Source: Deltaproteobacteria bacterium (GTDB lineage Bacteria; Myxococcota_A; UBA796; UBA9615). From it: DNA of 52,836 bases. The notes beneath the pieces were generated by a model. The model did not search any database. It saw nothing but the letters and a program-made list of their open reading frames with translations, and was not told the DNA's origin. The position numbers and the translations under genes are program-made. Positions 32,389 to 40,687 of this stretch are shown piece by piece; position 1 is the first letter of the stretch; every line of letters starts with the position of its first letter. The stretch is from contig JAGSHC010000012.1 in the NCBI GenBank assembly GCA_023954745.1, positions 1-52,836 of the forward strand. Direction: 5' to 3'.

Positions 32389-34944
32389 ATGTCATCGAGC
32401 TGTCTGTGTCACTCCGGCGCCGGGGGAACCTTCTCCAGCGCCGCCGCCCAACCTCATCACGCGCCGGATCTGCGCCTCGAACCGAGGCACCTCGACCTGG
32501 ACTTGCGTCTGGATGTCGATGGGCGCCGGGCCGAGGGCGTCGTGATTCACACCGTCGTCGCCCGCACCGAGGGTCCTCGCGAGCTGGTCCTCGACGCCGT
32601 TGCGCTGGGGATCAGCGCCGTCGAAGACGCCGACGGTCACGAGCTGAGCTGGCACCACGACGGCGAGAAGCTCGGCATCACCTGGGCCGAGGGGGTTCCG
32701 CGCGGTGACGAGCGACGCGTGCGGGTGGCGTGGAGCGTGGAGAGCCCGCTGACGGGCCTGCTGTTCTCCGGCCCGGACGACGCCTACCCCAACGCCCCGC
32801 GCTGGGCAGCCACCGACCACGAGACCGAGCGCGCGCGCCACTGGCTGCCCTGCCTCGACCACCTCAGCGTGCGCACGCCGCTGGACATCGCCATCCGCGC
32901 CCACAGCGGCTTCACGATCCTCGGACCCGGTCTCCAGGTGGGCGAGGAGGCCCACGACGACGGAACGAAGACCGTGCGCTGGCGGCTTGAGCAGCCCTGC
33001 CCGTCGTACCTGCTCTGCATCGCGGTGGGCGACTTCGTGCGCGCCGACGGCGGCGAGGTGGACGGCCGGGAGATCGCGTTCTTCGCGCCGGCGCCCTTCA
33101 CCGAGGAGCAGCTGAGTCGGAGCTTCGGCATCACCGCCGAGATGATGCAGTGGATGCAGACGCGCCTCGGCGTGCCCTTCCCCTATCCGAAGTACTTCCA
33201 GTTCGCCGTCGAAGGCATCGGCGGCGCCATGGAGAACATCTCCCTCGTCTCCTGGGAGGCTCGCTTCGTGTGCGACGAGTTGCTGTCGGCGGAGTGGGGC
33301 TGGCGGGTGGACCTGGTGAACCTGCACGAGATGGCGCACAGCTACTTCGGCGACCTCGTGGTGTGTCGCGACTTCAGCCAGACGTGGCTCAAGGAGAGCT
33401 GGGCCACCTACATGCCCGTGGTGTGGCTCGGTGACACCCAGGGCGACGACGAATTGCACTTCCGGCTGCACGAGCAGCGCACCGGCTACTTCGATGAGGC
33501 AGACAACCACTACGCTCGTGCCATCGTCACCCGCACGTTCGACTCCTCGTGGGACATGTTCGACCGCCACCTGTATCCGGGCGGCTCGGTGCGATTGCAC
33601 ATGCTGCGGCGGCGACTCGGAGACCACGACTTCTGGGAGGGCGTGCGCATCTACATCGAGCGACACGCGGGCGGGACGGCGGAGACCGACGACTTCCGGC
33701 GCGCTCTCGAAGAGGCCAGCGGTCAGACGCTGACTGCGTTCTTCGACCAGTGGCTCTACTCCCCGGGCTATCCGAAGCTGAAGGCGACGAGCGGCTGGAG
33801 CGGCGAGCGCGGTGAGCTCACCCTGACCGTCGAGCAGACCCAGGCCGACGCGGGTCGAGGTATCGGCCTGTTCGAGCTGCCCCTCGAGGTGGCGCTCGAG
33901 ACCGAGGAGGGGTGGATTCGACGGCGCCTGCCCATCACGGGAGCACGGCACGTCCTCGTACTCGAGCTGGCCGCGAAGCCCACCCAGATCGTGTTGGACC
34001 CCGACGGAGACCTGGTCTTCGGTCTGGAGTTCAAGGCCGGCGAGGACTCCCTGACGCGTCAGCTGCGTGAAGGCCCCTCCATGGCCGCGCGCATGCAGGC
34101 CGCGGTGCTCCTCGGCACGAAGCCCGGCCGCAAGGCAGTGGCGACCCTCGCGGCCGTGGCACGCTCGGAGCCCTTCTGGGGCCTCCGGGTGATCATCGCG
34201 AAGGCCCTCGGTGGGGCGAAGACCACCGCGGCCGCTCAGGCCATCGCGGAGCTTCTCCTCAGTGAGAAGGACCCCCGGGCGATGCACTCCCTGACGATCG
34301 CCGCCGGCTCCGTGCGGGAGCCCGCCCTGGAGGCGGCCCTGCTCGAGTGGCTCGCGAGGCCCGACCGCCCCCACCTCGCAGCAGCCAGCGGGTACGCCTC
34401 CCTAGGTGCGCAGCGGGGAGATGAGGCAGCCAACGCGGCGGTCCTTCGCGACGGGATCGAGGACGATGGACTCCACGGCCTGCGGCGGCGCGGGGCCCTC
34501 CAGGGACTCGCGAAGCAGCGCAGCAGCGCAGGCCGGGACCTGCTGTCGGCTCGGCTCCCCTACGGCGCGGACTCCCACTACGTGCGCGGGATGGCTGCAG
34601 AAGCACTCGGCGGGTCAGCACGGTTTGGATCGACGGCGGAGCGCACCGAGGCGATGGAGTTACTCGCGGACACCACCCGTGACCCGAACTACGGGGTACG
34701 CATGGCGGCGGTGCGCGCGCTTGCTTCGCTGGGAGAGGCTCCAGCAGCGAGCGCAGTGCGCGCCGCGGTGTCGAGCTTCGCGGCCCAGGACCATCCGAGG
34801 GTCCACAAGGCGGCCTCGCGTCTCGCGAAGGCGGGGGTGGCGTCCGAGTCGGCCCGGCTCACCAAGAGCCTGGAGCGGCTTCAGGACACAGTGCGCGGAC
34901 TCAGGGAGCGTATCGAGACGCTGGAGGGACGGCAGGAGGCCTAG
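32389..34944 (+). CDS. M1 family metallopeptidase with C-terminal HEAT-like repeats
   Basis: The catalytic domain has GGAMEN (substrate-binding) and HEMAH (His313, Glu314, His317) followed by Glu336 (LKESWATY) at the exact M1 spacing. The N-terminal beta domain and a mid beta-sandwich (GWSGERGELTLTVEQTQ) precede a long helical tail from ~residue 570, with ALLEWLARPDRPHLAAASGY-like HEAT or armadillo repeats and a final coiled coil (LERLQDTVRGLRERIETLE). The start ATG directly follows the secretion-ATPase stop, so the two may be coupled. No signal peptide is seen, so it is probably cytoplasmic. Its role is peptide turnover, with a substrate that is not known. Confidence 0.9.
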   Translation: MSSSCLCHSGAGGTFSSAAAQPHHAPDLRLEPRHLDLDLRLDVDGRRAEGVVIHTVVARTEGPRELVLDAVALGISAVEDADGHELSWHHDGEKLGITWAEGVPRGDERRVRVAWSVESPLTGLLFSGPDDAYPNAPRWAATDHETERARHWLPCLDHLSVRTPLDIAIRAHSGFTILGPGLQVGEEAHDDGTKTVRWRLEQPCPSYLLCIAVGDFVRADGGEVDGREIAFFAPAPFTEEQLSRSFGITAEMMQWMQTRLGVPFPYPKYFQFAVEGIGGAMENISLVSWEARFVCDELLSAEWGWRVDLVNLHEMAHSYFGDLVVCRDFSQTWLKESWATYMPVVWLGDTQGDDELHFRLHEQRTGYFDEADNHYARAIVTRTFDSSWDMFDRHLYPGGSVRLHMLRRRLGDHDFWEGVRIYIERHAGGTAETDDFRRALEEASGQTLTAFFDQWLYSPGYPKLKATSGWSGERGELTLTVEQTQADAGRGIGLFELPLEVALETEEGWIRRRLPITGARHVLVLELAAKPTQIVLDPDGDLVFGLEFKAGEDSLTRQLREGPSMAARMQAAVLLGTKPGRKAVATLAAVARSEPFWGLRVIIAKALGGAKTTAAAQAIAELLLSEKDPRAMHSLTIAAGSVREPALEAALLEWLARPDRPHLAAASGYASLGAQRGDEAANAAVLRDGIEDDGLHGLRRRGALQGLAKQRSSAGRDLLSARLPYGADSHYVRGMAAEALGGSARFGSTAERTEAMELLADTTRDPNYGVRMAAVRALASLGEAPAASAVRAAVSSFAAQDHPRVHKAASRLAKAGVASESARLTKSLERLQDTVRGLRERIETLEGRQEA

Positions 34945-35168
34945 CGACCGTAGGTCTGCTTGCCGAGTTCCGCGTAGACGGTGCCGCCATAGCCACCGTT
35001 GTCACGGGGGTTGTGGTCGACGTCGCGGAAGAGGTCGGCGTTGGACGGGTCTTCCCAGTCACGAGAGGTGCCGACGCGCTCGGGGACGGGCACGTCCAGC
35101 TTCGGAAAGCCAACGAGTCCCAGCGTCACCGCCAGAAGGATGAAGAAAAACAGCGTCCTTGTGGGCAC
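34941..35168 (-). CDS. Small secreted or membrane-anchored protein
   Basis: A 75-residue protein begins MPTRTLFFFILLAVTLGLV, a hydrophobic signal or anchor, followed by a polar tail with RDWEDPSNADLFRDVDHNP and GGYGGTVYAEL. Its stop overlaps the stop of the convergent peptidase gene. It is not a recognised family. The clear hydrophobic start and sharp change to polar sequence support a real gene. Confidence 0.45.
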   Translation of the reverse strand: MPTRTLFFFILLAVTLGLVGFPKLDVPVPERVGTSRDWEDPSNADLFRDVDHNPRDNGGYGGTVYAELGKQTYGR

Positions 35169-35277
35169 CAGTAGTCACACCTTCCTGAGCGCAGAGATCC
35201 CTCTTCCTCGCTCCGTAGCCTCTTCCTCGCTACTTACTGTAGGGAAGTCGGGCTAGGGGGGGAAGCCGAACTCCAGT

Positions 35278-36474
35278 TTACTGCGGGACCATGCGGAAGA
35301 TCTCGCCGGCGGCGTAGTCACCGAGCAAGATCTCGCCCCGCTCGTCCTCGCCCATGGTGGCGACGAGGATGCCCACGTTGCCCTCCCACACATCGCCCAC
35401 GTCGCCGGTGGCGGTGATGGACCACAGGGGCGAGGAGGGGGCGTAGGTGAAGTCGCTGAAGAAGTACTGGCCCTGCAGGTCCGTGAAGGTGCACCCGCGG
35501 TACACGTAGCCGCCCGTGATGCTCACGCCCTGGGAGTGTCCGTACTCGAAGACGGGATCGGTGAAGTCGCCGGCGCAACCGTCGTAGGCCTCGAAGCCCT
35601 CGCGGCACGGCCAACCGAGGTTGTCTCCGGCGGACGCGACGTCGATCTCCTCGAGCTGGTTCTGTCCGACGTCAGCGATCCACATGGCGCCGGTCTGCCG
35701 GTCGAAGCTCCACTTCCACGGGTTGCGCAGTCCCCACACGTAGGTCTCGTCCAGCGGGGCCTCACCGATGAAGGGGTTGTCGCCGGGAATGCCGTACTCA
35801 CGTCCGTCGCTCGGGTTGTCGACGTCGATGCGGAGAATCTTGGCGAGCAGGGTGTCGGGGTTCTGGCCGTTCCCGAACGTGTCGCCGGCGCCGCCGCCAT
35901 CCCCCAGGCCGATGTAGAGGTACCCGTCCGGGCCAAAGTGAATGGCGCCGCCGTTGTGGTTCGACGCGGGCTGCCCCACTTCGAGGATGATCCGCTGCGA
36001 CTCCACGTCGGGCTCGCCGTCGGCCGGGTCGTCCACGGTGAACTCGGCGATGACCGTGTCCTCGCTGTTGTTGTCGTAGTGGACGTAGAACTTGCCGTTG
36101 GTACCGAAGTCCGGGTGGAAGGCCATCGCCAGGAAGCCGGTCTCGTCACCGAGGCCGCCGACGTTCGTGACGAGGTCTCCGATGTCCAGCCAGGTGCGCG
36201 CGGTGTTGTCGCCGTCGCGGAAGTAGCGGATGCGCCCGTTCTGCTCGACCACGAAGATCCGGTGGCTGCCGTCGCCCGCGTTCTGAATGTCCACGGGGCG
36301 GTCGACTCCCGCTCCCACGCTCTCGAGCTCCACATCGGCACCGGAGACCGCCGTCACGCCGTCGCAAGGGTCCACGACCGGATCGGTGGAGTCGTCGTCG
36401 TCGTCCCCCTGAGGACAGCCGGCGAGCGGCATGAGGAGGGACAGGCAGAGGGCAGTACGAAGAGTGAGATTCAT
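35278..36474 (-). CDS. GSDH/HHIP-like sugar dehydrogenase lipoprotein
   Basis: The signal MNLTLRTALCLSLLMPLAGC gives lipid Cys20, followed by DDDDDSTDP. The main domain is a six-bladed beta-propeller of the glucose/sorbosone dehydrogenase type: VDRPVDIQNAGDGSHRIFVV, GLGDETGFLAMAFHPDF, GKFYVHY, GPDGYLYIGLGDGG, NPDTLLAKILRIDVDNP, YVWGLRNPWKWSFD and WIADVGQN. Related enzymes oxidise sugars with PQQ. Here the Asp- and Gly-rich loops are kept, but whether PQQ binds cannot be judged. The gene lies after the AAA+ gene in the same direction but is 74 bp away. Confidence 0.85.
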   Translation of the reverse strand: MNLTLRTALCLSLLMPLAGCPQGDDDDDSTDPVVDPCDGVTAVSGADVELESVGAGVDRPVDIQNAGDGSHRIFVVEQNGRIRYFRDGDNTARTWLDIGDLVTNVGGLGDETGFLAMAFHPDFGTNGKFYVHYDNNSEDTVIAEFTVDDPADGEPDVESQRIILEVGQPASNHNGGAIHFGPDGYLYIGLGDGGGAGDTFGNGQNPDTLLAKILRIDVDNPSDGREYGIPGDNPFIGEAPLDETYVWGLRNPWKWSFDRQTGAMWIADVGQNQLEEIDVASAGDNLGWPCREGFEAYDGCAGDFTDPVFEYGHSQGVSITGGYVYRGCTFTDLQGQYFFSDFTYAPSSPLWSITATGDVGDVWEGNVGILVATMGEDERGEILLGDYAAGEIFRMVPQ

Positions 36475-36548
36475 GACCAGCGGTTTCTAGCACGCTGGCC
36501 GCGGACCGTCCGTCACTTTGCAGCCTTCTGACGGGGCGCTCGAGTGCC

Positions 36549-38837
36549 CTACTTGGAGCGCTTGCCCTGGGCCTCCCGTACGCGGCGAGCCTCGGCCGCG
36601 GACATCGCCACGCGGCGCCCTCGAATCGAGCGCTTGGGCACGTTCTCGTCGTCGCCCTCTTCCTTCGTCGTTCCGGCGAGCATCGAGGGGCGAAGGGCGG
36701 ACACCTCGCGCCCCAGCTTCTGGTACTCCCGGAGCACGGCGTGGGCGAGCATCGCCTTCGTGATCCTCCGCTCAGGGGTAGCCGCTGCGTCGCAGGAAGC
36801 AGCCACTGCGACACTCCAGATGTTTGCCCCGGCCAGCTTGAAGTCCGAGGCCACCGCGCGCAGGTCGACGCCTTCGGCGAGAGGGAAGGCCTCGGGCAAC
36901 ACCCGCTGCCAGATCCGCAGCCGCTGCTCGGCTTCGGGGAACGGGAAGTCCACGACGAACGTGAACCGACGCAGGAAGGCCTCGTCGATGTTCCGCTTCA
37001 GATTGGTCGTCAGGATGGCGATCCCATCGAAGGACTCGATCCGCTGGAGCAGGTAGCTCACCTCGAGGTTGGCGAAGCGGTCCTGGGCGCCCTTCACGTC
37101 GGCGCGCTTCCCGAAGAGAGCGTCCGCCTCGTCGAAGAGGAGCACGCACGGCGCTTCCTCCACCGCGTCGAACAAGCGGTTGAGGTGCTTCTCCGTCTCG
37201 CCGACCCACTTGCTCACGACGGAGGCGAGATCGACGCGGAAGAGCGGGTAGCCCAAGGCCTGAGCAATCACCTCGGCCGACAGGGTCTTGCCAGTGCCTG
37301 GTGGCCCAGAGAACAGCGCCTTGATGCCGCGCTCGCCGTCGCGGACGTTGGAGCGACCGAGGGCCTCGAGGACCTCCTCGCGGCGGTCCACCTGGGCGAC
37401 CAGCTCCTGGAGGAGCACGCCCGCTTCCTTCGGGACCACGAGATCGTCCCACCCACGACGCACGGGAATGCGCTGCGCGAGCGGCCCCATGTCCGGGAGG
37501 AAGGCGTCGGCGGCGCTGGCGATGACGTCCTCGCCCATGATGTGTGGGAGGCCCCGGGCGGCGGCGCGGTTCTTCGCGAGCTCCACCACCTGCGCCACCT
37601 GGCCGCGGCTGTACCGGTAGCGACGGGCGAGGTCGTAGGGCGTCAGCGCGAGGTCCGACAGCGCCTTCTTCTGCTTCTTGTCCTTCCGAAGGGCCTTGAG
37701 GGCGTCGGCCCACGCGGACTCCCGCTCCGCGAGGGTCATTCCGGGCAGCGACAGCGCGAGGAAACGCCGGTTGTGGCCGATGGGCTCGGCGACTCCCGGC
37801 AGGGCGTTGTGCAGCAGGATCGGCTCGGGGGCACCGACGGTGGCGAGCAACAGCGGCGCCAGCGGATCGATGCCGTCCTCGGCGGGGGGGGGATCCATCA
37901 AGAGCAGGACGGCCCCTTGCAGGCGGGTCTCCCGGGCGAGGCGCGAGGCCTGGAGCATGGTGCGCACACCGAGGCGCTCGGCGGCGGCGTAGTCAGCCAC
38001 CAACAAGGGCGCCTGGCGCGTGCGGGCGAGGTGCCGCGCGGCGACGAGAGCGTCCCGCTGGGACCGCGCGTCCAGGCGAAGAACGGGCGAGCGAGCCGAC
38101 GCGGGCAGGGCGCTCATGACGCCCTCCACAGCCGCCGCGACCGTCTTGCGTGCCGGGGGCGCCTCGGGGTCGACGGGCTCCAGCGTGGTCCAGGAGAGGA
38201 GGTCGGGATCGTGGACCTCGGCCTGAAGCAGCCAGCGAGCGATGCGCGGCGCGACCGACAGCGGGCGCGCGGGCAGCGCGGTGCGGCCATCGTTGGCGTC
38301 GCGGAAGACCACGAGCTCGTTGCGGACGAGGCGCGACTCCGGGGCGAATCGGGCCCCGAGGGCGAGGCGCTCTCCCCGATCGTCGGCGAGCATCCGGGCG
38401 GCGAGAGAGGGAGTGAGCTGCTGGGCGGAGAAGTCGTCCTGCAGGTACGCGAAGAGGCGCAAGTAGCGGGCGTTCACCTCGGGAGCCAGGCAGAGCAGGA
38501 GCAGGTCGAGGTCGGTGTCGTCGAGGTCGAACGCCGCGGCGAGCCGGGTAAGAGGCGCAGACCCTTGGGCCTCGGCCTCGGCGGCCCGTGTGGTGAGGAC
38601 CTCCTCACGGCGCGTCTCGAGGAGCTTGCGCAGTCCACCGGAGATGTCGTCGTCGACCCGGAAGGGACCGATGTCGAGGAGGTCGCCGAGGATCTCATCG
38701 ACCTCCGCCTCCCCGATGTAGGCGCCCCACGGGGCGTCCTTGGACAGCGCACGGCCGCGAGCCCGCACACGCTGGACTTCGGCGAAGATCACGAGGTCCA
38801 CCCAGGACAGGGCGGCCAGAAGGGCGTCGGAACTCAT
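36549..38837 (-). CDS. AAA+ ATPase of the type linked to contractile injection systems
   Basis: The C-terminal half holds an AAA+ module with Walker A SGPPGTGKTLS, Walker B LLFDEADALFGKRADVKG, sensor-1 TTNLKRN and the box VII arginines FLRRFTFVVDFP. The N-terminal half has the marker LLLLCLAPEVNARYLRLF and YLQDDFSAQQLTP, typical of the ATPase associated with extracellular contractile injection systems and also found singly. The ATG at 38837 is used because it begins the conserved MSSDALLAALSWVDLVIF; a GGAGGTG overlaps its start. ATGs at 38849 and 38942 are alternatives. No sheath, tube or baseplate gene is seen in the window. Confidence 0.82.
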   Translation of the reverse strand: MSSDALLAALSWVDLVIFAEVQRVRARGRALSKDAPWGAYIGEAEVDEILGDLLDIGPFRVDDDISGGLRKLLETRREEVLTTRAAEAEAQGSAPLTRLAAAFDLDDTDLDLLLLCLAPEVNARYLRLFAYLQDDFSAQQLTPSLAARMLADDRGERLALGARFAPESRLVRNELVVFRDANDGRTALPARPLSVAPRIARWLLQAEVHDPDLLSWTTLEPVDPEAPPARKTVAAAVEGVMSALPASARSPVLRLDARSQRDALVAARHLARTRQAPLLVADYAAAERLGVRTMLQASRLARETRLQGAVLLLMDPPPAEDGIDPLAPLLLATVGAPEPILLHNALPGVAEPIGHNRRFLALSLPGMTLAERESAWADALKALRKDKKQKKALSDLALTPYDLARRYRYSRGQVAQVVELAKNRAAARGLPHIMGEDVIASAADAFLPDMGPLAQRIPVRRGWDDLVVPKEAGVLLQELVAQVDRREEVLEALGRSNVRDGERGIKALFSGPPGTGKTLSAEVIAQALGYPLFRVDLASVVSKWVGETEKHLNRLFDAVEEAPCVLLFDEADALFGKRADVKGAQDRFANLEVSYLLQRIESFDGIAILTTNLKRNIDEAFLRRFTFVVDFPFPEAEQRLRIWQRVLPEAFPLAEGVDLRAVASDFKLAGANIWSVAVAASCDAAATPERRITKAMLAHAVLREYQKLGREVSALRPSMLAGTTKEEGDDENVPKRSIRGRRVAMSAAEARRVREAQGKRSK

Positions 38838-38890
38838 CACCTCCAGCATACCGGGCTCGGAGGCGAGGCCTTCCCGGTCGATGGCGCGGG

Positions 38891-38959
38891 CCCCCTGACA
38901 GAGGGTGTCAGCAGGGGGCGAAGCGCCCCGGCCTCCTGACACAACCCTGTCAGGAGGCC
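38891..38959. promoter_or_regulatory. Block of three palindromes between divergent genes
   Basis: Palindrome 1 pairs CCCCCTGACA (38891-38900) with TGTCA-GCA-GGGGG (38906-38918) with a small bulge. Palindrome 2 is GGGGCG (38915-38920), AAG, CGCCCC (38924-38929). Palindrome 3 is a perfect 12-bp pair, 38930-38941 and 38948-38959, around CAACCC. Palindromes 1 and 3 share CTGACA/TGTCAG arms. They lie between the divergent AAA+ and VOC genes, so operator sites are more plausible than a terminator. Confidence 0.6.
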
Positions 38960-39039
38960 CCCTCTAGGTTCTCTCTGTCGGCGCGGCGGTATTCGCTGCC
39001 TCGACGCAGCACATCTCTACATGAGAGCAGGAGAGAAAC

Positions 39040-39402
39040 ATGTCCTCAAAGATTGTCTGGTTCGAGGTTGTCGGTCAGGATGCTGACAAGATGCGTGCCT
39101 TCTACGGAAAGCTGTTCGGCTGGAACTTCAACGTGCTGCCGGAGATCGACTACGGGCTCACGGCATGCGAGGAGACCGGGATCCCCGGCGGCGTGGGCAA
39201 GGCCCAGGCCGGCAATGGATGGAACGCGTTCTACGTCGGAGTGGACGACCTCGATGCGACGCTCGCCATGGCGTCGGACTCGGGCGCGTCGGTCCTCCAG
39301 CCCCCCACCACTCTCCCGGACGGCACGTACCTCGCGGTGATCGCCGATCCCGAGGGCCGACCCCTGGGTCTCGTGAAGAACCAGGCCGGGACGACTACCT
39401 GA
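39040..39402 (+). CDS. VOC (glyoxalase/bleomycin-resistance-like) family protein
   Basis: The ATG has an AGGAGAG ribosome-binding site about 7 bp upstream. A 120-residue single VOC fold begins SSKIVWFEVVGQDADKMRAF and continues FYGKLFGWNF, then a second beta-alpha-beta unit with FYVGVDDLDATLAMASDSGA and ends PEGRPLGLVKNQAG. The His and Glu metal positions of glyoxalase I are not clearly kept; a Glu precedes VVG and another lies in PEGR. A neighbouring WYL regulator starts 11 bp downstream, so the two likely form an operon that responds to a small molecule. Confidence 0.85.
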   Translation: MSSKIVWFEVVGQDADKMRAFYGKLFGWNFNVLPEIDYGLTACEETGIPGGVGKAQAGNGWNAFYVGVDDLDATLAMASDSGASVLQPPTTLPDGTYLAVIADPEGRPLGLVKNQAGTTT

Positions 39403-39412
39403 CCGGAGCCTG

Positions 39413-40129
39413 ATGCGACGCGCGGACCGCCTGTTTCAACTCGTACAACTTCTGCGAGCCCGTCGCATGACGACGGCGGACGCCCTGGCGTCCGAGCTGC
39501 AGGTGAGTCCGCGCACCATCTACCGGGACATCGCGGACCTCCAGCGAAGCGGTGTCCCGGTCCGGGGTGAGGCCGGAGTTGGGTATCGCCTCGAGAAGGG
39601 ATTCGAGTTGCCGCCACTGACGTTCACCAGCGAGGAGATCGAGGCCCTCGTCATCGGCGCCCGCATGGTGGAGGCGTTCGGTGACGAGCAGCTGGCGAGC
39701 TCCGCGCGGCAGGCGATGACAAAGGTGGAGGCTGTCCTTCCAGACCCGCTGCGCCGCGTGATGCGGAACACCGCCATGTTCGCTCCGACGATGCCGTGGC
39801 ACACCGCGCGGGCGGAGGGGCTCGACGTGCTTCGGCAGGCCCTGGCGGTGAAGCGCAAGGTGCGGTTCGACTACGTGCGGGGGGACGGCACGGCGTCGGA
39901 CCGGTCGGTGACCCCGCTGGGGCTGTACTTCTGGGGGAACCGCTGGTCCATGGCGGCGTGGTGCGACCTGCGGCAGGACTACCGGAACTTCCGCCCCGAT
40001 CGCATGGGCACCATCGAGTTGCTCAAGGAGCCGGCGGCAGAGGGGCGTGACCTCGACGGCTTCCGCGAGCACATGCGCCAACAACGAGACGCCGGGGATC
40101 ATCCGGCGTTGAGCGAGGGCGAGAGCTAG
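39413..40129 (+). CDS. WYL/YafY-type transcriptional regulator
   Basis: The N-terminal winged helix is ADRLFQLVQLLRARRMTTAD plus LQVSPRTIYRDIADLQRSG, a DeoR/HTH_11 helix-turn-helix. The WYL domain follows after residue ~80; its C-terminal core includes LDVLRQALAVKRKVRFDYVR and PLGLYFWGNRWSMAAWCDLR, which replaces the usual WYL with YFWG/WSMAAW. The 238-residue length is normal for YafY proteins. It likely regulates the upstream VOC gene and its own transcription; the palindrome block upstream of the pair could be its site, but this is unproven. Confidence 0.88.
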   Translation: MRRADRLFQLVQLLRARRMTTADALASELQVSPRTIYRDIADLQRSGVPVRGEAGVGYRLEKGFELPPLTFTSEEIEALVIGARMVEAFGDEQLASSARQAMTKVEAVLPDPLRRVMRNTAMFAPTMPWHTARAEGLDVLRQALAVKRKVRFDYVRGDGTASDRSVTPLGLYFWGNRWSMAAWCDLRQDYRNFRPDRMGTIELLKEPAAEGRDLDGFREHMRQQRDAGDHPALSEGES

Positions 40130-40172
40130 CCAGAGGTAAGGCCTCCGCCAATCGGGGAGCCAGACGCGCCAA

Positions 40173-40655
40173 TCAGGGCTTCCCCGCGCCGTAGCGCACC
40201 TCGAGTACTTCGTACTCTGTCGGCCCCGCGGGGGTCTTGACCTCGACCACATCCCCGGCGGACTTCTTCATCAGCGCCCGGCCCACGGGACTCTGGATGG
40301 AGATCCGGCCCTTCTTCGGCTCGCTCTCCTCCTTGTCGACGAGGCGCCAGGTGAACACCTCCCCGTCCTCGCGCTCCACCTCCACGATGGCGCCGAACCG
40401 GATGTGGTCGGTGTGGGGCATTGCCCCCAGGTCCACCGGCGTCACCCCGTCGACCTTGCGCCGCAAGTAGCGCAGCCGGCTGTCGATGGTCCGAAGCCGC
40501 TTCTTGCCGTAGATGTACGCCGCGTTCTCCGACCGGTCGCCCAGCTCCGCCGCCGCGCTCACCTCGGCGACCACCTCGGGGCGCTCCTCGTGCCAGAGCC
40601 GGTCGATCTCCTTCTCGAGGGCATCGAAGCCCTCCCTCGTCATGTGCCGCGCCAT
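40173..40655 (-). CDS. greB: Transcription elongation factor GreB-like
   Basis: The N-terminal coiled coil has TREGFDALEKEIDRLWHEER and ELGDRSENAAYIYGKKRLRT, including the acidic tip (D and E) that GreA/GreB insert into the RNA polymerase secondary channel, and the GDRSENAxYxYxKK pattern of GreB. The C-terminal FKBP-like domain has DHIRFGAIVEVEREDGEVF and SPVGRALMKKSAGDVVEVKT. The ATG at 40655 is used, with GGAG five bases before it; the ATG at 40643 is the alternative. Its role is cleavage of backtracked transcripts. Its gene lies 32 bp after the rhomboid gene in the same direction. Confidence 0.93.
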   Translation of the reverse strand: MARHMTREGFDALEKEIDRLWHEERPEVVAEVSAAAELGDRSENAAYIYGKKRLRTIDSRLRYLRRKVDGVTPVDLGAMPHTDHIRFGAIVEVEREDGEVFTWRLVDKEESEPKKGRISIQSPVGRALMKKSAGDVVEVKTPAGPTEYEVLEVRYGAGKP

Positions 40656-40687
40656 CCGTCTCCCTGGAGTCCATCGAGCCGCTCGAC

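Noticed and set aside
36534-36549. Palindrome centred on CTCGAG after the AAA+ gene as a terminator
   Set aside because: The arms pair only with mismatches and no T-run follows on the transcribed strand, so it is too weak to call.
36741-38939. 732-codon rightward open frame opposite the AAA+ gene
   Set aside because: It contains no domain, while the leftward gene has Walker A, Walker B and sensor motifs.
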